In this document: one piece after another, positions 61,910 through 64,000 of the stretch
Numbering within the stretch: position 1 is the first letter of the stretch
How the letters are laid out: the number at the start of each line of letters is the position of its first letter
Assembly (NCBI GenBank): GCA_026018925.1
Contig: JAKSZU010000134.1
Coordinates: 372,001 to 436,000 of the forward strand
Reading direction: 5' to 3'
Source: Tupaia tana
Taxonomy: Eukaryota; Chordata; Mammalia; Scandentia; Tupaiidae
DNA length: 64,000 bases
The notes under the pieces: model-generated
Databases searched by the model: none
What the model saw: the letters and a program-made list of their open reading frames with translations, nothing else
Told to the model about the DNA's origin: nothing
Program-made: the position numbers and the translations under genes

Positions 61910-64000
61910 GGCTGAATTATGAGTAGAAAATCTTCATTTCTCCTGAGCCCTGAAATATCTAGTTCCCAGTATCCATGTGGAATCTTCTCAGAGAATGGCT
62001 CAACTCTCCTGCCTGGGAGAAAGGAGCAGAAGGGCTTATTAACAAAACAAAAGATGGAGCTGAGAGCCAGAGAGAAATTCTACCTTTAAAAAATAGTAAA
62101 AATAAAAAATTACCAAAAAAAAATGAGGAGACAGGAGCAGAGAGAGACAGAGACCTCAGAGACACAGAGACAGAGATAGAAGGCCCGAGGGGCTCCCTAC
62201 CACACTAGGTTTGCTTGCTGGACGCTGAATTATGAGTAGAAAATCTTCATTTCTCCTGAGCCCTGAAATATCTAGTTCCCAGTATCCATGTGGAATCTTC
62301 TCAGAGAATGGCTCAACTCTCTTGCCTGGGAGAAAGGAGCAGAAGGGCTTATTAACAAAACAAAAGATGGAGCTGAGAGCTAGAGAAAAATTCTACCTTT
62401 AAAAAAATCGTAAAAAGGAAAAATTATCAAAAAAAATGAGGAGACAGGAGCAGAGAGAGACAGAGACCTCAGAGACACAGAGACAGAGAAAGAACGCCAG
62501 AGGGGCTCCCTACCACACTAGCTTTGCCTGCTGGAGGCTGAATTATGAGTAGAAAACCTTCCTTTCTCCTGAGCCTTGAAATATCTAGTTCCCAGTATCC
62601 ATGTGGAATCTTCTCAGAGAATGGCTCAACTCTCCTGCCTGGGAGAATGGATCAGAAGGGCTTATTAACAAAACAAAAGATGGAGCTGGGAGCCAGAGAG
62701 AAATTCTACCTTTAAAAAAATCGTAAAAAGGAAAAATTACCAAAAAAATAAAATAAGGAGACAGGAGCAGAGAGAGACAGAGACCTCAGAGACACAGAGA
62801 CAGAGATAGAAGGCCAGAGTGGCTCCCTACCACACTAGCTTTGCTTGCTGGAGACTGAATTATGAGCAGAAAATCTTCATTTCTCCTGAGCCCGGAAATA
62901 TCTAGTTCCCAGTATCCATGTGGAATCTTCTCAGAGAATGGCTCAACTCTCCTGCCTGGGAGAAAGGATCAGAAGGGCTTATTAACAAAACAAAAGATGG
63001 AGCTGAGAGCCAGAGAGAAATTCTACCTTTAAAAAAATCGTAGAAAGGAAAAATTACCAAAAAAAAAAATGAGGAGACAGGAGCAGAGAGATACAGAGAC
63101 CTCAGAGACACAGAGACAGAGACAGAAGGCCAGAGGGGCTCCCTACCTCACTAGCTTTGCTTGCTGGAGGCTGAATTATGAGTAGAAAATCTTCATTTCT
63201 CCTGAGCCCTGAAATATCTAGTTCCCAGTATCCATGTGGAATCTTCTCAGAGAATGGCTCAACTCACCTGCCTGGGAGAAAGGAGCAGAAGGGCGTATTA
63301 ACAAAACAGAAGATGGAGCTGAGAGCCAGATAGAAATTCTACCTTTCAGAAAATCGTAAAATGGAAAAATTACCAAAAAAAAAATGAGGAGAAAGGAGCA
63401 GAGAGAGACAGAGACCTCAGAGACACAGAGACAGAGATAGAAGGCCAGAGGGGCTCCCTACTACACTAGCTTTGCTTGCTGGAGGCTGAATTATGAGTAG
63501 AAAATCTTCATTTCTCCTGAGCCCTGAAATATCTAGTTCCCAGTATCCATGTGGAATCTTCTCAGAGAATGGCTCAACTCTCCTGCCTGGCAGAAAGGAG
63601 CAGAAGGGCTTATTAACAAAACAAAAGATGGAGCTGAGAGCCAGAGAGAAATTCTACCTTTAAAAATTCAGAAAAAGGAAAAATTACCAAAAAAAAATGA
63701 GGAGACAGGAGCAGAGAGAGACAGAGACCTCAGAGACACAGAGACAGAGATAGAAGGCAAGAGGGGCTCCCTACCACACTAGCTTTGCTTGCTGGAGGCT
63801 GAATTATGAGTAGAAAATCTTCATTTCTCCTGAGCCCTGAAATATTTGGTTCCCAGTATACATGTGGAATCTTCTCAGAGAATGGCTCAACTCTCTTGCC
63901 TGGGAGAAAGGAGCAAAAGGGCTTATTAACAAAACAAAAGATGAAGCTGAGAGCCAGAGAGAAATTCTACCTTTAAAAAAATCGTAAAAAGGAAAAATTT
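61910..64000 (+). repeat. Mixed seven-monomer stretch to the right window edge
   Basis: Starts are 61910 (aaatagtaaaaataaa, in which the lone CpG is replaced by AG), 62223 (ttgcctggg with gagaaagaacgcc), 62536 (I with gagctgggag), 62853 (E), 63169 (B2), 63484 (C-like with ttcagaaaaagg) and 63797 (D, cut by the window edge at about consensus position 204). The last five form another I-E-B2-C-D run like those at 3067 and 43665. Confidence 0.82.

Larger units (their letters stand above)
1..64000 (+). repeat. Satellite DNA array, about 314-bp monomer, about 203 copies
   Basis: One sequence of about 314 bp repeats head to tail across the whole window. Its start box ggctgaattatgag occurs for example at 241, 555, 1185, 8109, 21639, 34851, 48700 and 63797, always on the + strand. 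The mean spacing is 314.6 bp and most length change lies in one A-run. Every 300-bp stretch is filled by this repeat, so there is no intergenic or unique DNA to describe. Adjacent monomers differ by scattered substitutions and fall into linked classes. The consensus is 43% GC, 37% A and has a single CpG. Known biology of such arrays (centromeric or pericentromeric heterochromatin in vertebrates) suggests the setting, but the family and species are not identified. Both window edges cut monomers. Confidence 0.98.

Noticed and set aside
241..64000. CENP-B box
   Set aside because: The core needs two CpGs in 17 bp. The consensus has one, and the extra CpGs in B2 or the cccgagg variants are not in the right context.
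1..64000. CRISPR-like array of repeats and spacers
   Set aside because: There is no alternation of short identical repeats with unique spacers; the whole 314 bp is repeated, and the sequence is vertebrate-like.
1..64000. Tandem LTRs or other transposon remnants
   Set aside because: No terminal TG/CA pair with target duplications, no primer binding site, and no coding remnant is seen. The GA/GACA-rich segment resembles some retroviral leaders only in composition. A remote origin from a mobile element cannot be excluded without a database search.

Overview
The whole 64 kb window is one uninterrupted tandem satellite array. A monomer of about 314 bp (range roughly 310-320) is repeated head to tail in a single orientation from base 1 to base 64000. 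Counting from the conserved box ggctgaattatgag (taken here as monomer position 1), I find about 202 complete monomers and a partial one at each end, with a mean spacing of 314.6 bp. I saw no unique sequence, transposon insertion, inversion, RNA gene or credible protein gene. Both window edges lie inside monomers, so the array continues beyond the window on both sides.

Organism. The consensus monomer (A 117, C 61, G 75, T 61; 43% GC) contains one CpG where about 15 would be expected from base composition. Such depletion, with a large homogeneous satellite, points to a methylated vertebrate genome, most likely a mammal, and to centromeric, pericentromeric or other heterochromatin. I do not recognise the family. 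It is not the 171-bp alpha satellite, and the consensus cannot hold a CENP-B box, which needs two CpGs. The species cannot be told from the sequence.

Monomer anatomy (consensus positions): 1-100 mixed sequence, including a GAAnnTTC half-palindrome at 71-78; 101-160 moderately purine-rich; 179-215 four A-tracts around the single CpG at 187-188; 207-215 a variable A-run that supplies much of the length variation; 216-285 a GA/GACA-rich segment about 80% purine; 286-314 a conserved tail.

Monomer classes. Linked diagnostic changes define subfamilies, called here A (base form), B, B2, C, C', D, E, F, G, H, I, J, K and L. They occur in recurrent orders, chiefly E-B2-C-(D or L) and C-D-B-F, so the array has higher-order structure but no single fixed higher-order period.

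Layout: 1-240 partial C'; 241-3382 mixed block; 3383-7794 six-monomer unit, 2.3 copies; about 7938-14856 eleven-monomer unit, two near-identical copies; 14714-16780 four-monomer duplication; 16599-18804 mixed; 18805-21638 block copied 17, then 16, monomers downstream; 21639-32332 twenty-monomer period; 32333-34850 mixed, partly repeated at 38.4-39.9 kb; 34851-38.5 kb block repeated at 43981-47.6 kb; 41463-45870 copy of 241-5273 with two single-monomer deletions; 47758-55938 mixed cassettes; 55939-57194 two-monomer duplication; 57195-58139 three mixed monomers; 58140-61909 eight-monomer duplication ending in a hybrid; 61910-64000 mixed cassettes. The pattern fits repeated recent unequal homologous exchange. 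No genes work together here; the only system visible is the array's own turnover.
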